A stretch of 64,000 nucleotides of DNA from Bradyrhizobium sp. CER78 (GTDB lineage: Bacteria > Pseudomonadota > Alphaproteobacteria > Rhizobiales > Xanthobacteraceae), in NCBI RefSeq assembly GCF_029846235.1, contig NZ_JARVWP010000007.1, positions 186,001 through 250,000 of the forward strand. The letters are read 5' to 3'. Of the stretch, positions 17,049-26,091 are shown in pieces. Every line of letters begins with the position of its first letter. The first letter of the stretch is position 1. The position numbers and the translations under genes were made by a program. The notes beneath the pieces are model-generated. The model had not been told where the DNA came from. It did no database searches and saw nothing but the letters and a program-made list of their open reading frames with translations.

Positions 17049-18038
17049 TCAGTTCTTGTAGATCTGATCGAAGATGCCGCCCTCGGCGAAGTGCTCCTTC
17101 TGCGCCTTGGTCCAACCACCGAAAACGTCATCGATGGTGAAAAGTTCAACCTTGGCGAAGGATTTTTCGTACTCCTTGGCGATCTCGGGATCGCGCGGGC
17201 GGTAAGAGTTGCGCGCGGCGATCTCCTGGCCTTCCCTAGTGTACCAGTACTTCAGATAGGCTTCGGCGACGGCGCGGGTGCCCTTCTTGTCGGCGACGGT
17301 GTCGACAACCGCGACCGGCGGCTCGGCGAGGATCGACTGCGGCGGCGCGACGATCTCGAACTTGTCCGCGCCGAATTCGCGCAGCGCCAGGAAGGCTTCA
17401 TTCTCCCAGGCCAGCAGCACATCGCCGACACCGCGCTCGACGAACGTCACCGTCGAGCCGCGCGCGCCGGTGTCGAGCACCGGCACGTTCTGGTAGAGGT
17501 CGGCGACGAACTTCTTCGCCTTGTCGGCGGAGCCGAACTTCTTCTGCGCATAGCCCCAGGCGGCGAGATAGTTCCAGCGCGCACCGCCCGAGGTCTTCGG
17601 GTTCGGCGTGATGACGGCAACGCCGGGCTTGATCAGATCGTCCCAATCCTTGATGCCCTTGGGATTGCCCTTGCGCACCAGGAACACGATCGTCGAGGTA
17701 TAGGGCGAGGCATTGAGCGCAAGGCGCTTCTGCCAGTCAGCGGCGATGAGGCCCTTGCCGGCGATCGCGTCGATGTCATAGGCGAGCGCCAGCGTAACGA
17801 CATCGGCCTGCAATCCGTCGATCACCGAACGCGCCTGCGAGCCCGAGCCGCCATGCGACTGCTTGATCTCGACGCTCTTGCCGGTGTCCTTCTGATAGGC
17901 CGCGGCGAACGCCTTGTTGAAGTCGACATAGAGCTCGCGCGTCGGATCGTAGGACACGTTGAGCAGCGAATAGTCGGCCGCGAAGGCCGAGCTCGCCCAC
18001 AACAACCCCGCAACCAGCGGCAGCACACGACGGATCAT
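17049..18038 (-). CDS. Sulfate ABC transporter substrate-binding protein
   Basis: 329 aa from ATG 18038, which has GGAG seven bases upstream; ATG 18050 is an alternative. The signal peptide RRVLPLVAGLLWASSAFA precedes DYSLLNVSYDPTRELYVDFN, the family start. Sulfate-binding landmarks: KQSHGGSGSQARSV, VITPNPKTSGGARWNYL and TWEN-like LLAWENEA. It binds sulfate (Sbp) or thiosulfate (CysP) in the periplasm; the sequence alone does not separate the two. It heads the transporter part of the operon, 196 nt after the end of cysH. Confidence 0.94.
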   Translation of the reverse strand: MIRRVLPLVAGLLWASSAFAADYSLLNVSYDPTRELYVDFNKAFAAAYQKDTGKSVEIKQSHGGSGSQARSVIDGLQADVVTLALAYDIDAIAGKGLIAADWQKRLALNASPYTSTIVFLVRKGNPKGIKDWDDLIKPGVAVITPNPKTSGGARWNYLAAWGYAQKKFGSADKAKKFVADLYQNVPVLDTGARGSTVTFVERGVGDVLLAWENEAFLALREFGADKFEIVAPPQSILAEPPVAVVDTVADKKGTRAVAEAYLKYWYTREGQEIAARNSYRPRDPEIAKEYEKSFAKVELFTIDDVFGGWTKAQKEHFAEGGIFDQIYKN

Positions 18039-18234
18039 TTCGGTCTCCATTCAACCTGAGAATGTCAGGGAACACGTCAGACATAACTCACGGTGACGTG
18101 GCCTGAAGTCAACGAAACCGGTTTTCTTTGTTTTCAGCGGCGCAGCGCGCTTGTGCTACGAAGCCGCCGCGCTGCGAAGGCTTTGTCACGTCGCCAAAGC
18201 GCAATGAAACGTCATCGCAATCTGGCGCGGTGCC
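18039..18234. other. Spacer between cysH and sulfate-binding protein gene
   Basis: About 196 bp with a GC-rich inverted pair (CGCAGCGCG near 18140 and CGCGCTGCG near 18170). It may be a transcriptional punctuation or processing site between the reductase genes and the transporter genes. A separate promoter for the binding protein could lie here, but I cannot identify one. No ORF is supported. Confidence 0.45.
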
Positions 18235-18963
18235 CTACGACATCTTCATCGTGTGGATGCCGCATTCGGTCTTCGCACGGCCACGCCAGCGGCCGTCGCG
18301 TGCATCCTCGCCGGTTGCGGTCCGGCTCGAGCAAGGCATACACCCGACCGACTGATATCCCGATGCGACAAGTGGATGCGGCGGCAGCTTGCCCAGCGCG
18401 TAGATCGCTTCGATCTCCTCGCGCGAGACATGGGCGAACGGATTGAATTTCAGCCTGGCGCCGTCGTCCTCGACGACAGGGATTTCAGTGCGGGCGCCGC
18501 CCTGGAACCGCTTGCGGCCGTTGATCCAGCCGGCGAACGGCTTCAGCGCGCGCGCCAGCGGCTCCACCTTGCGGATGCGGCAGCAGGCGTCGGGATCGGT
18601 GAACCACAGCTCGCGGTCCGGATCCTGGCGCGACAGCGCGTCTTCGTCAGGCTTGATCGAGCGCACGTCAGTGAGGCCAAGCGTCTTGATCAGCGTGTCG
18701 CGATAAGCCAGCGTCTCCTCGAACAGCCAGCCGGTGTCGAGGAACACCACCGGAATCGACGGATCGACATCCGCCATCACCTTGAGCAGCGCGGCGGACT
18801 CGGTGCCGAACGACGACACCAGCGCCAATTTCTCGCGGCCGACCGTCTGCAACGCGGCCGCGATCACCTCGGCGGGCGATGCGGTGCGCAGCGCACGGTC
18901 GAGCTCATCGGCCGCGGGCAATGCGACCGGCGCCGGCGGGAGCTGTCGTACGTGGGTGCTCAC
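18235..18963 (-). CDS. cysH: Assimilatory adenylyl-sulfate (APS) reductase
   Basis: 242 aa with GTG start at 18963, overlapping the DUF934 gene by 4 nt. It reduces activated sulfate to sulfite with thioredoxin as electron donor. ALVSSFGTESAALL is the PP-loop and VFLDTGWLFEETLAYRD follows. Two cysteine pairs are present, DACCRIRK and GCMPC, which ligate a 4Fe-4S cluster and mark the APS-reducing type rather than the PAPS-reducing type of E. coli. The C-terminal ECGIHT carries the catalytic cysteine. The PAPS made by the neighbouring CysC domain is therefore not required for this step. Confidence 0.95.
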   Translation of the reverse strand: MSTHVRQLPPAPVALPAADELDRALRTASPAEVIAAALQTVGREKLALVSSFGTESAALLKVMADVDPSIPVVFLDTGWLFEETLAYRDTLIKTLGLTDVRSIKPDEDALSRQDPDRELWFTDPDACCRIRKVEPLARALKPFAGWINGRKRFQGGARTEIPVVEDDGARLKFNPFAHVSREEIEAIYALGKLPPHPLVASGYQSVGCMPCSSRTATGEDARDGRWRGRAKTECGIHTMKMS

Positions 18964-19475
18964 TGGCCGGCGCTCTCCGAATGACGCAGCTGCATGCGGC
19001 GGTTGAGCGCGGTGACGCGGCCGTCACCGGTCGGCTGGTAGAACACCGAATAGCGCTTCATGGTCTGCGCGAACGCATCGGCGTCGGCATCCTTCTTCAC
19101 CTCGAAGGCGTCGAATCCGGCGCGGGTCATGAACACGAACTGGTCGCGCAGGATCTGCCCGGTGGCGCGCAGCTCGCCGTCATAGCCGTAGCGCTCGCGC
19201 AGCAGACGCGCCTGGCTGTAGGCGCGGCCGTCGCGGAAGGTCGGAAACACCAGCGCGACCGACGCCAGACGATCGAGATACGGCACCAGTTCGTCGAGGT
19301 TGCGGTTGTTCGGCCAGATCACGCCGACCTTGCCGGCGCGGCGCAGCAGCGCCTCTGGATCGGCGAGAAAACGCTCGGCTGTCACCAGCACCGCGCCATC
19401 ACCCGGCAACTCGACGCCGTCGGCGACATGCACGAACAAATCGGTCGTTAGTCTTCCCTGCTTAACGAGTGGCAT
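18960..19475 (-). CDS. DUF934 domain-containing sulfur assimilation protein
   Basis: 171 aa, ATG at 19475. It matches DUF934: ALLRRAGKVGVIWPNNRNLDEL, VALVFPTFRDGRAYSQARLL and LRATGQILRDQFVFMTRAGFDAFEV. The family is almost always encoded between a nitrite/sulfite reductase gene and cysH, as here (14-nt overlap with cysI, 4-nt overlap with cysH). Its function is unproven; tight coupling suggests a role in sulfite reductase assembly or delivery of sulfite. No metal-binding motif or signal peptide is evident. Confidence 0.93.
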   Translation of the reverse strand: MPLVKQGRLTTDLFVHVADGVELPGDGAVLVTAERFLADPEALLRRAGKVGVIWPNNRNLDELVPYLDRLASVALVFPTFRDGRAYSQARLLRERYGYDGELRATGQILRDQFVFMTRAGFDAFEVKKDADADAFAQTMKRYSVFYQPTGDGRVTALNRRMQLRHSESAGQ

Positions 19476-21117
19476 AGACGCGCTCCCTGATCGGCTCGAC
19501 GCCCAGACGCTTCACCGTATCGACGAACAATTCCTCGGGACGGTCGCGCAGCGCGAGATAAGCTTCGACAATGTCTTCGATCACATCGGCGACTTCCGCG
19601 TAGGGAACGGCCGGGCCGATCAAGGTGCCCAATTGCGCGTTCTCGTCGGCGCGGCCGCCGATCGTGATCTGGTAGAATTCCTCACCGTTCTTCTCGACGC
19701 CGAGAATGCCGATGTGACCGACATGGTGATGGCCGCAGGCATTGATGCAGCCGGAGATGTTGATGTGCAGCCGGCCGATCAGGTCGGCGGTGTCGTGGTT
19801 GGCGAAGCGCCGCGTCAGCTCCTGCGCGATCGGGATCGAGCGCGCATTGGCCAGCGAGCAGTAATCCAGACCCGGGCAGGCGATGATGTCGGTGACCAGG
19901 TTGACGTTCGGCGTCGCGAGGCCGAGGCGATCGAGCGCCTTGAACAGAAGCGGCAGGTCGCGCTTGGCGACGTGCGGCAGCGCCAAATTCTGCTCATGGC
20001 CGACGCGGATCTCGCCGAACGAATATTTGTCGGCGAGGTCGGCGACCGCATCCATCTGCTCGGCAGTGGCGTCGCCGGGCGGGCCACCGACCGGCTTCAG
20101 CGACAGCGTCACGATCGAGTAGCCCTGCACCTTGTGCGCCGACACCGAGTTCTTGCGCCAGCGCTCGAACAGCGGATCGTGCGCGGCCTGCTTCAGCTCG
20201 TCCGGCATATGCGGCAGCTTTTCGTAAGCCGGATAGGAGAAGCGCGAGCGGACCTCCTCGATGGCGGCGTGATCGAGCGTCAGCCCGACATCGCCCATCG
20301 CCTTCCACTCCTCCTCGACCTCCTTGGCGAACTTCTCGATGCCGAGCTCATGCACCAGGATCTTGATGCGCGCCTTGTAGATGTTGTCGCGGCGGCCGTA
20401 CTGGTTGTAGACGCGCAGGATCGCCTCGATGTAGCTCAGGATATCGCGGCCGGGCACGAACGGCTTGATGGTCTTGGCGATGAACGGGGTGCGGCCGAGG
20501 CCGCCGCCGACCAGCACCTCGAAGCCGGTCTCGCCGTCGGCGTTCTTGTGCAGGCGCAGCCCGATGTCGTGGATCTTGATCGCGGCGCGGTCGTGCTCGG
20601 CCGCGGTGATCGCGATCTTGAACTTGCGCGGCAGGAACGAGAATTCCGGATGCAGCGTGGTGTGCTGGCGGATCAGTTCCGACCAGATGCGCGGATCCTC
20701 GATCTCGCCGGGCGCAACGCCGGCCCACTGGTCCGAGGTGACGTTGCGCATGTTGTTGCCTGACGTCTGCATCGCATGGATGCCGACCTCGGCGAGATCG
20801 GACAGCGCGTCCGGCAGCTCGGCGAGCTTGATCCAGTTGAACTGGATGTTCTGCCGCGTGGTGAAGTGGCCATACCCGCGGTCGTAGCGGCGCGCGACAT
20901 GGGCGAGCCGACGCAGCTGCTTCGACGACAGCGTGCCGTAGGGAATCGCGACCCGGAACATGTAGGCGTGCAGCTGCAGATACACGCCGTTCTGCAGGCG
21001 CAGGATCTTGAATTCGTCCTCGGTGAGCTCGCCGGAGAGGCGGCGCTTCACCTGGTCGCGGAATTCCGAAACACGCTCGTTGATCAGCGTGCGGTCGAGT
21101 TCGTCATAAGCATACAT
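19462..21117 (-). CDS. cysI: Assimilatory sulfite (nitrite/sulfite) reductase hemoprotein
   Basis: 551 aa, ATG at 21117. It has the duplicated ferredoxin-reductase-like and siroheme/4Fe-4S domains. Substrate-side arginines appear in RGYGHFTTRQNIQFNW. The cluster cysteines are in CPGLDYCSLA and SGCINACGHHHVGHIG, giving the CX5C plus CX3C pattern of siroheme reductases. It reduces sulfite to sulfide with six electrons. No cysJ flavoprotein is nearby, so the electron donor is probably ferredoxin. Placement between cysG and cysH argues for sulfite rather than nitrite. Confidence 0.94.
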   Translation of the reverse strand: MYAYDELDRTLINERVSEFRDQVKRRLSGELTEDEFKILRLQNGVYLQLHAYMFRVAIPYGTLSSKQLRRLAHVARRYDRGYGHFTTRQNIQFNWIKLAELPDALSDLAEVGIHAMQTSGNNMRNVTSDQWAGVAPGEIEDPRIWSELIRQHTTLHPEFSFLPRKFKIAITAAEHDRAAIKIHDIGLRLHKNADGETGFEVLVGGGLGRTPFIAKTIKPFVPGRDILSYIEAILRVYNQYGRRDNIYKARIKILVHELGIEKFAKEVEEEWKAMGDVGLTLDHAAIEEVRSRFSYPAYEKLPHMPDELKQAAHDPLFERWRKNSVSAHKVQGYSIVTLSLKPVGGPPGDATAEQMDAVADLADKYSFGEIRVGHEQNLALPHVAKRDLPLLFKALDRLGLATPNVNLVTDIIACPGLDYCSLANARSIPIAQELTRRFANHDTADLIGRLHINISGCINACGHHHVGHIGILGVEKNGEEFYQITIGGRADENAQLGTLIGPAVPYAEVADVIEDIVEAYLALRDRPEELFVDTVKRLGVEPIRERVYATR

Positions 21118-21156
21118 GTTCGATGAGCCTTACAACGCGTTTTGCGCCGGCGCGCC

Positions 21157-21474
21157 TTACGCGGGAACCTGGAGATCGATGGTGACGCCCTTGGCGCGGA
21201 TATGTTCGCGGAGATTGCCCGGCTTGACCTTGCCGCCATCCTTGAGTTCGACCGGCGCGATATAGGGGCCGACCGCGCCGACGTCGTCGGCGGTGGCTTC
21301 GGCCAGCAGCGCGCGGGCCTCGTCGGACGTGGTCACGATCGCGGAGTCGGAGAGTTCGGTGGACCAGCCTTGCTTGGCCGTTCGGTACACTACGGCACCG
21401 TCCCAGGTCCGGTTGGCGGTGACCATCGAGGGGCCCGTGATCCTGATTTTCTTCTGTTCAAGCGGAGAGGTCAT
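21157..21474 (-). CDS. DUF2849 domain-containing protein
   Basis: 105 aa, ATG at 21474, overlapping the cysG stop by 4 nt, so translational coupling is likely. Recognisable stretches are ITGPSMVTANRTWDGAVVYR, ARALLAEATADDVGAVGPYI and GNLREHIRAKGVTIDL. DUF2849 is found mostly in alphaproteobacteria directly before the sulfite reductase gene. The function is unknown; the position suggests an accessory factor for sulfite reductase or siroheme insertion. Confidence 0.92.
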   Translation of the reverse strand: MTSPLEQKKIRITGPSMVTANRTWDGAVVYRTAKQGWSTELSDSAIVTTSDEARALLAEATADDVGAVGPYIAPVELKDGGKVKPGNLREHIRAKGVTIDLQVPA

Positions 21475-22922
21475 TCGGCAGCTTTCAGCAGTTCGGAGAA
21501 CATCTGGTTGGAGAACAGTTGGGTGACGTTGGATCGGCTCCACGGCGCGGAATGCGCGACCACGTCGCCGATGATGAGAACAGCGGGACCGCCGTCGACC
21601 TGTTTGACCAGCTCGGGCAGCCGCGCCAGCGTGCCGACCGCGGCCTTGGCGTCCGGCCGCGTCACGCGCGCGAACACGCCGACCGGTGTTTCCGGCGAGC
21701 GGCCCGCGGCGAGCATGCCTTCATGGATCGCGGGCGCCGCGGTCATGCCCATGTAGACGACGACGGTCATCTTGGTGTCGGTCAGCACCGACCAGTCGAC
21801 GACCTCGGCATCGCGCGCCTTGTGCGCGGTGAGGAAGGTGATGCGCAGCGCCTCATGCCGGAAGGTCAGCGGCACCTCGAATTGCGCAGCCGCGCCGAGA
21901 CCGGCGGAGACGCCAGGAATAATGGAGTACGCGACGCCGGCGTCGCGCAGCGCTTCGACTTCCTCGCCGCCGCGGCCGAAGATGAAGGGATCGCCGCCCT
22001 TCAGCCGCACCGCGCGCTGGCCCGACTGCGCCGCCTCGATCATCAGGTGGTTGGTGGCATCCTGGCCGATGCCGGGCTTGCCGACGCGGCGGCCGACCGG
22101 AATCCGCGTCGCATCGCGCCGGATACGGTCGAGAATTTCAGGTGACACCAATTCGTCATAGAACACGACATCGGCATCCTGCAGCGCGCGCAGCGCTTTT
22201 ACCGTGAGCAGATCCGGATCGCCGGGACCGGCGCCGACCAGCGTCACATGACCAACAGCCTTGCCTTGCGTATCAGCGCCGGCGAATGCGGCGGGATCGG
22301 TGATCGCGTTCAGCGCCTGCCCGGCTTCGTCCGTGCGGCCGGCCAGTACCAGCGCGCCGATCGGTCCGTCGATGATGCGTTCCCAGAAGCGGCGGCGCAG
22401 CGGAAACTCGTCGATGCGGGCATGCATCGCCTTGCGGAAATGGCCGATGAAGCCGGCGAGATCACCGATCCGGGCCGGCAGCACCGCCTCGATCTTCTCG
22501 CGGATGCGGCGCGCCACCACCGGCGACGTGCCGCCGGTGCCGACCGCGACCACGACATCGCCGCGATCGACGATCGCAGGCATGATGAAGGTGGAGTGCA
22601 CGAGGTCATCCATCACGTTGACCGGCAGGCCAATCGCCTTGGCGCGCACCGACATCGCGACACCGACCTCGCCCGCGCCGGCGCAGAGCACGGCGATGAC
22701 GTCTGAAAGGTCGGCGGCCAGCGGATCGCCCTCGGCACGCTCGATGCGCGCGGCGTCCTCCGCCGCGATACCGGCGAGCTCATGATCACCGTCGGTCGCG
22801 TACCAGCGAACCGCGGCGCCGGCGGCTGCGAGCAGCCGCAACTTGGCGCGCACGAGCTCGCCCGCTCCAACGAGCAGCACCTTGCCGCTTTGCAGATCCA
22901 GAAACACTGGCAGATATCGCAT
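21471..22922 (-). CDS. cysG: Siroheme synthase (uroporphyrinogen methyltransferase / precorrin-2 dehydrogenase / ferrochelatase)
   Basis: 483 aa, ATG at 22922. The N-terminal third is the NAD-dependent dehydrogenase/chelatase module (LPVFLDLQSGKVLLVGAGE, STFIMPAIVDRGDVVVAVGTGG). The C-terminal part is the SAM-dependent uroporphyrinogen-III C-methyltransferase: VTLVGAGPGDPDLLTVKALR, VFYDELVS, RLKGGDPFIFGRGGEE, PETPVGVFARVTRP. It makes the siroheme used by the sulfite reductase two genes downstream. It is the first gene of the minus-strand sulfur operon, behind the shared control region. Confidence 0.96.
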   Translation of the reverse strand: MRYLPVFLDLQSGKVLLVGAGELVRAKLRLLAAAGAAVRWYATDGDHELAGIAAEDAARIERAEGDPLAADLSDVIAVLCAGAGEVGVAMSVRAKAIGLPVNVMDDLVHSTFIMPAIVDRGDVVVAVGTGGTSPVVARRIREKIEAVLPARIGDLAGFIGHFRKAMHARIDEFPLRRRFWERIIDGPIGALVLAGRTDEAGQALNAITDPAAFAGADTQGKAVGHVTLVGAGPGDPDLLTVKALRALQDADVVFYDELVSPEILDRIRRDATRIPVGRRVGKPGIGQDATNHLMIEAAQSGQRAVRLKGGDPFIFGRGGEEVEALRDAGVAYSIIPGVSAGLGAAAQFEVPLTFRHEALRITFLTAHKARDAEVVDWSVLTDTKMTVVVYMGMTAAPAIHEGMLAAGRSPETPVGVFARVTRPDAKAAVGTLARLPELVKQVDGGPAVLIIGDVVAHSAPWSRSNVTQLFSNQMFSELLKAAE

Positions 22923-23064
22923 CAGACACTCGCTTCCCCAATTTGGGGGTTGACTGAAATTATTTTCTATTTATCTCTCGATCAAGCCCAGCAAAGAGAA
23001 AATTATTTCTTCTCTATTGCAGCGCAACTTTAGAATTTTCAACTCCACAGGCCAAGGCCAAGAG
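22923..23064. promoter_or_regulatory. Divergent AT-rich control region of the cys genes
   Basis: A 142-bp region between cysG and cysD, far AT-richer than its surroundings. It contains two near-identical boxes on the same strand, GAAATTATTTTCT (22956-22968) and GAAAATTATTTCT (22998-23010), 42 bp apart, i.e. four helical turns. These are good candidates for a LysR-type (CysB/Cbl-like) or other sulfur regulator. TTGACT at 22950 could serve as a -35 hexamer. Confidence 0.65.
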
Positions 23065-23961
23065 ATGCATCTTCTCGACAACGAATCCGTCGCTGCCGGA
23101 ACGCGGTCCGCAGCCCTTGCACAAGCATCTTCCGTGCCGGGAATTCCGGTCGCTCAGCCGCCGTCGATGGACCATCTCGACGAACTGGAGGCGCAGAGCA
23201 TCTACATTTTGCGCGAGGCGTTCGCCCGGCTGAAGAAGCTCGCGCTGCTGTGGTCGCTCGGCAAAGATTCCAACGTGATGATCTGGCTGGCGCGCAAGGC
23301 GTTCTTCGGCCGCGTCCCGTTCCCGGCGCTGCATGTCGACACCGGCAAGAAGTTTCCGGAGATGTATGCGTTCCGCGACCGCTTCGGAAAGGAATGGGAT
23401 CTCGACCTGCGTGTCGAGCCCTGCCCGCCGATCGACGCCGTCGACCCCACTCTGCCGCCGGCGGCGCGCTCGGCTGCGCGCAAGACGGAAGGGCTCAAAT
23501 GGGCGCTCAACAAATACGGCTTTGACGGATTGATCGCCGGCATCCGGCGCGACGAAGAGGCGACCCGCGCCAAGGAGCGCGTGTTCTCGCCGCGCGGCCT
23601 CGAGGGCGAATGGGACGTCCGCGACCAGCCGCCGGAGTTCTGGGATCACTTCAACGCCTCGCCGCCGCAAGGCGCGCATTTGCGCATCCACCCGATCCTG
23701 CATTGGACCGAGGCCGACATCTGGGCCTACACCAAGCGCGAAGGCATTCCGATCATCCCGCTCTATCTCGCCAAGGACGGCAAGCGTTACCGCTCGCTGG
23801 GGGATCAGGACATCACCAACCCGGTCGCCTCCACCGCTTCCAACATCGACGAGATCCTCGCCGAGCTCGACGCCACCAAGATCCCGGAGCGCGCCGGCCG
23901 CGCGCTCGACCACGAGACCGAGGATGCGTTCGAGCGGCTTCGCGTCGCCGGCTATCTCTGA
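23065..23961 (+). CDS. cysD: Sulfate adenylyltransferase subunit 2
   Basis: 298 aa from ATG 23065; an in-frame TTG at 23017 lies inside the control region and is unlikely. It catalyses ATP + sulfate to APS with CysN. It is a PP-loop ATPase with LLWSLGKDSNVMIWLARKAF (about residue 60), then LHVDTGKKFPEMYAFRD, GIRRDEEATRAKERVFSPR and HPILHWTEADIWAYTKRE, all standard CysD blocks. The C-terminus ends with a short Arg-containing tail. cysNC begins 49 nt downstream. Confidence 0.96.
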   Translation: MHLLDNESVAAGTRSAALAQASSVPGIPVAQPPSMDHLDELEAQSIYILREAFARLKKLALLWSLGKDSNVMIWLARKAFFGRVPFPALHVDTGKKFPEMYAFRDRFGKEWDLDLRVEPCPPIDAVDPTLPPAARSAARKTEGLKWALNKYGFDGLIAGIRRDEEATRAKERVFSPRGLEGEWDVRDQPPEFWDHFNASPPQGAHLRIHPILHWTEADIWAYTKREGIPIIPLYLAKDGKRYRSLGDQDITNPVASTASNIDEILAELDATKIPERAGRALDHETEDAFERLRVAGYL

Positions 23962-24010
23962 TCACCCCCCGAAGCAATCAGTTGGCTTTCCACTTCGTGC
24001 GAGCGTTCCG

Positions 24011-25930
24011 ATGAACATGATCCTTCCCACCGCCTCGATCTCGGCAACGCCCAACGGCACCACCCGGCCGCAGGTGCGCATCGTCATCGTCGGCCATGTC
24101 GACCACGGCAAGTCCACCCTGGTGGGCCGGCTGCTGCATGAGACCGGCAGCCTGCCGGACGGCAAGCTCGAGATGCTGAAGGCGGTCAGCGCACGGCGCG
24201 GCATGCCGTTCGAGTGGTCGTTCCTTCTCGACGCGCTGCAGACCGAGCGCGACCAGGGCATCACCATCGACACCACCCAGATCCGCTTCCGCACCCGCTC
24301 GCGCGACGTCGTGCTGATCGACGCGCCCGGCCACGCCGAGTTTTTGCGCAACATGATTACCGGCGCCTCGCAGGCCGACGGCGCGGTGTTGATCATCGAC
24401 GCGCTCGAAGGCGTCCGCTCGCAGACGCGGCGGCACGGCTATCTGCTGCATCTGCTCGGCGTGAAGCAGGTCGCGGTGGTCGTCAACAAGATGGACCGGG
24501 TCGATTTCAGCGCGGCGCGATTCAACGAGATCAGCGCGGAAATCTCGGCACACCTGATTGGTCTCGGCGTGACGCCGACCGCGGTCGTGCCGATCTCCGC
24601 GCGCGATGGCGACGGCGTCGCCGAGCACACGCCGCGGATCGAATGGTACAAGGGACCGACCGTGGTCGAGGCGCTCGACGCGCTCGAGCCGGCAAAGCCG
24701 CTGGCGGAGCTGCCGCTGCGACTGCCGGTGCAGGCGATCTACAAGTTCGACGACCGCCGCATCGTGGCGGGTCGCGTCGAGTCCGGCAGCCTGAAGTCCG
24801 GCGACGAGATCGTCATCATGCCGACCGGCAAGATCGCGAAGATCAAGACGGTCGAGAGCTGGCCGGTAACGCCGGTTGGCGGCCCGCAGGGCGCCGGGCG
24901 CTCGGTCGGCATCACGCTCGACCGCGAGCTGTTCCTCGAGCGCGGCGACATCATCGGAAACAGCGGGGCGAGCCCGCGCGACACCCGCCGCATCCGTGCG
25001 CGGATCTTCTGGCTGCACGACAAGCCGCTGACCAAGGGCGAGCAGATCCTGATCCGGCTCGGCACCAAGGAAAGCCGCGCCACCGTGGTCGCGATCGAAA
25101 AGGCCATCGATCCCGGCGCGCTGTCCAACGAAGAGAACAGCGCGATCGCGCGCAACCATGTCGGCGAGATCGACATCTCGCTGGCGCAGCCGGTTGCGAC
25201 CGATCCCTACACCGACAATCCGCGCACCGGCCGCCTCGTGATCGAGGTCAACGGCCGCATCGCCGGCGGCGGCCTCGTGCTGTCGGTCGACGCCGGCCGG
25301 CCCGCGGTGCCGATCGACATCGTGCCGGTGGAGTCCGCGCTGCGGCCCGACGAGCGCTCGGCGCGTTACCACCACAATGGCGCGGTGATCTGGCTGACCG
25401 GCCTACCCGGCTCGGGCAAGTCGACGCTGGCGCGGGCGCTGGAGCGGCGCCTGTTCAGCAACGGCGGCTCGCCGATCCTGCTCGATGGCGACACCTTCCG
25501 CGCCGGGCTCAACAGCGACCTCGGCTTCTCGCCGCAGGATCGCACCGAGAACATCCGCCGCCTCGCCGAGGTCGCGACCCATCTGGCGCGCAACGGCCAT
25601 ATCGCGATCGTCGCGGCGGTGTCGCCGTCGTCCGCCGATCGCGCGGCGGCACGGCGCATCGCCGACAGCGCGTTCCGCGAAATCTATGTCGCAACACCTG
25701 CAGAAGTCTGCGAGACCCGCGACCCCAAAGGCCATTACGCCAAGGCGCGCTCCGGCGCGCTGCAGGGCTTCACCGGCATCGGCAATGATTATCAGCCGCC
25801 GAGCGGCAACGAGCTGACCATCGACACCTCGAACCGCTCGGTCAGCGATGCCACCGACGAGATCGAGCGGATGCTGGCCACCACCGGTATCCTGTTCGAC
25901 GAGCTGACCGACCTCGCGGCGAATATCTGA
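24011..25930 (+). CDS. cysNC: Bifunctional sulfate adenylyltransferase GTPase / APS kinase
   Basis: 639 aa, ATG at 24011. The N-terminal EF-Tu-like GTPase (CysN) has GHVDHGKSTLVGRLL, ERDQGITIDT, DAPGHAEFLRNM and VVNKMDRVD; it drives APS synthesis by CysD. From about residue 460 an APS kinase (CysC) domain follows: LTGLPGSGKSTLARALERR, LLDGDTFRAGLNSDLGFS, ENIRRLAEVA and RDPKGHYAKARSGALQGFTG. The fusion is the NodQ/CysNC type common in rhizobia. As the neighbouring reductase uses APS, the PAPS made here probably serves sulfotransferases. Confidence 0.95.
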   Translation: MNMILPTASISATPNGTTRPQVRIVIVGHVDHGKSTLVGRLLHETGSLPDGKLEMLKAVSARRGMPFEWSFLLDALQTERDQGITIDTTQIRFRTRSRDVVLIDAPGHAEFLRNMITGASQADGAVLIIDALEGVRSQTRRHGYLLHLLGVKQVAVVVNKMDRVDFSAARFNEISAEISAHLIGLGVTPTAVVPISARDGDGVAEHTPRIEWYKGPTVVEALDALEPAKPLAELPLRLPVQAIYKFDDRRIVAGRVESGSLKSGDEIVIMPTGKIAKIKTVESWPVTPVGGPQGAGRSVGITLDRELFLERGDIIGNSGASPRDTRRIRARIFWLHDKPLTKGEQILIRLGTKESRATVVAIEKAIDPGALSNEENSAIARNHVGEIDISLAQPVATDPYTDNPRTGRLVIEVNGRIAGGGLVLSVDAGRPAVPIDIVPVESALRPDERSARYHHNGAVIWLTGLPGSGKSTLARALERRLFSNGGSPILLDGDTFRAGLNSDLGFSPQDRTENIRRLAEVATHLARNGHIAIVAAVSPSSADRAAARRIADSAFREIYVATPAEVCETRDPKGHYAKARSGALQGFTGIGNDYQPPSGNELTIDTSNRSVSDATDEIERMLATTGILFDELTDLAANI

Positions 25931-25937
25931 TTCACCC

Positions 25938-26040
25938 GTCATCGCCCGGCTCGACCGGGCGATCGAGTATTCCAGAGACAGCAATTTCTGAGCCGATGAG
26001 CCGCGGCGCACTGGATGCCCCGCTTGAAGCGGGGCATGAC
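25938..26040. repeat. Palindromic intergenic repeat (type E, copy 1)
   Basis: GTCATCGCCCGGCTCGACCG starts a hairpin (CGCCCGGCTCGACCGGGCG), followed by TATTCCAGAGACAGCAATT, GCCGCGGCG, then ATGCCCCGCTTGAAGCGGGG then CATGAC. Near-identical copies are at 28429-28531 and 35242-35345. It lies between convergent cysNC and the AraC gene. Confidence 0.8.
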
Positions 26041-26091
26041 GGCGGTGTGTGAAACGAGAGGTGCGTCGTCACGTGACCGCTTCGCGCGCAG

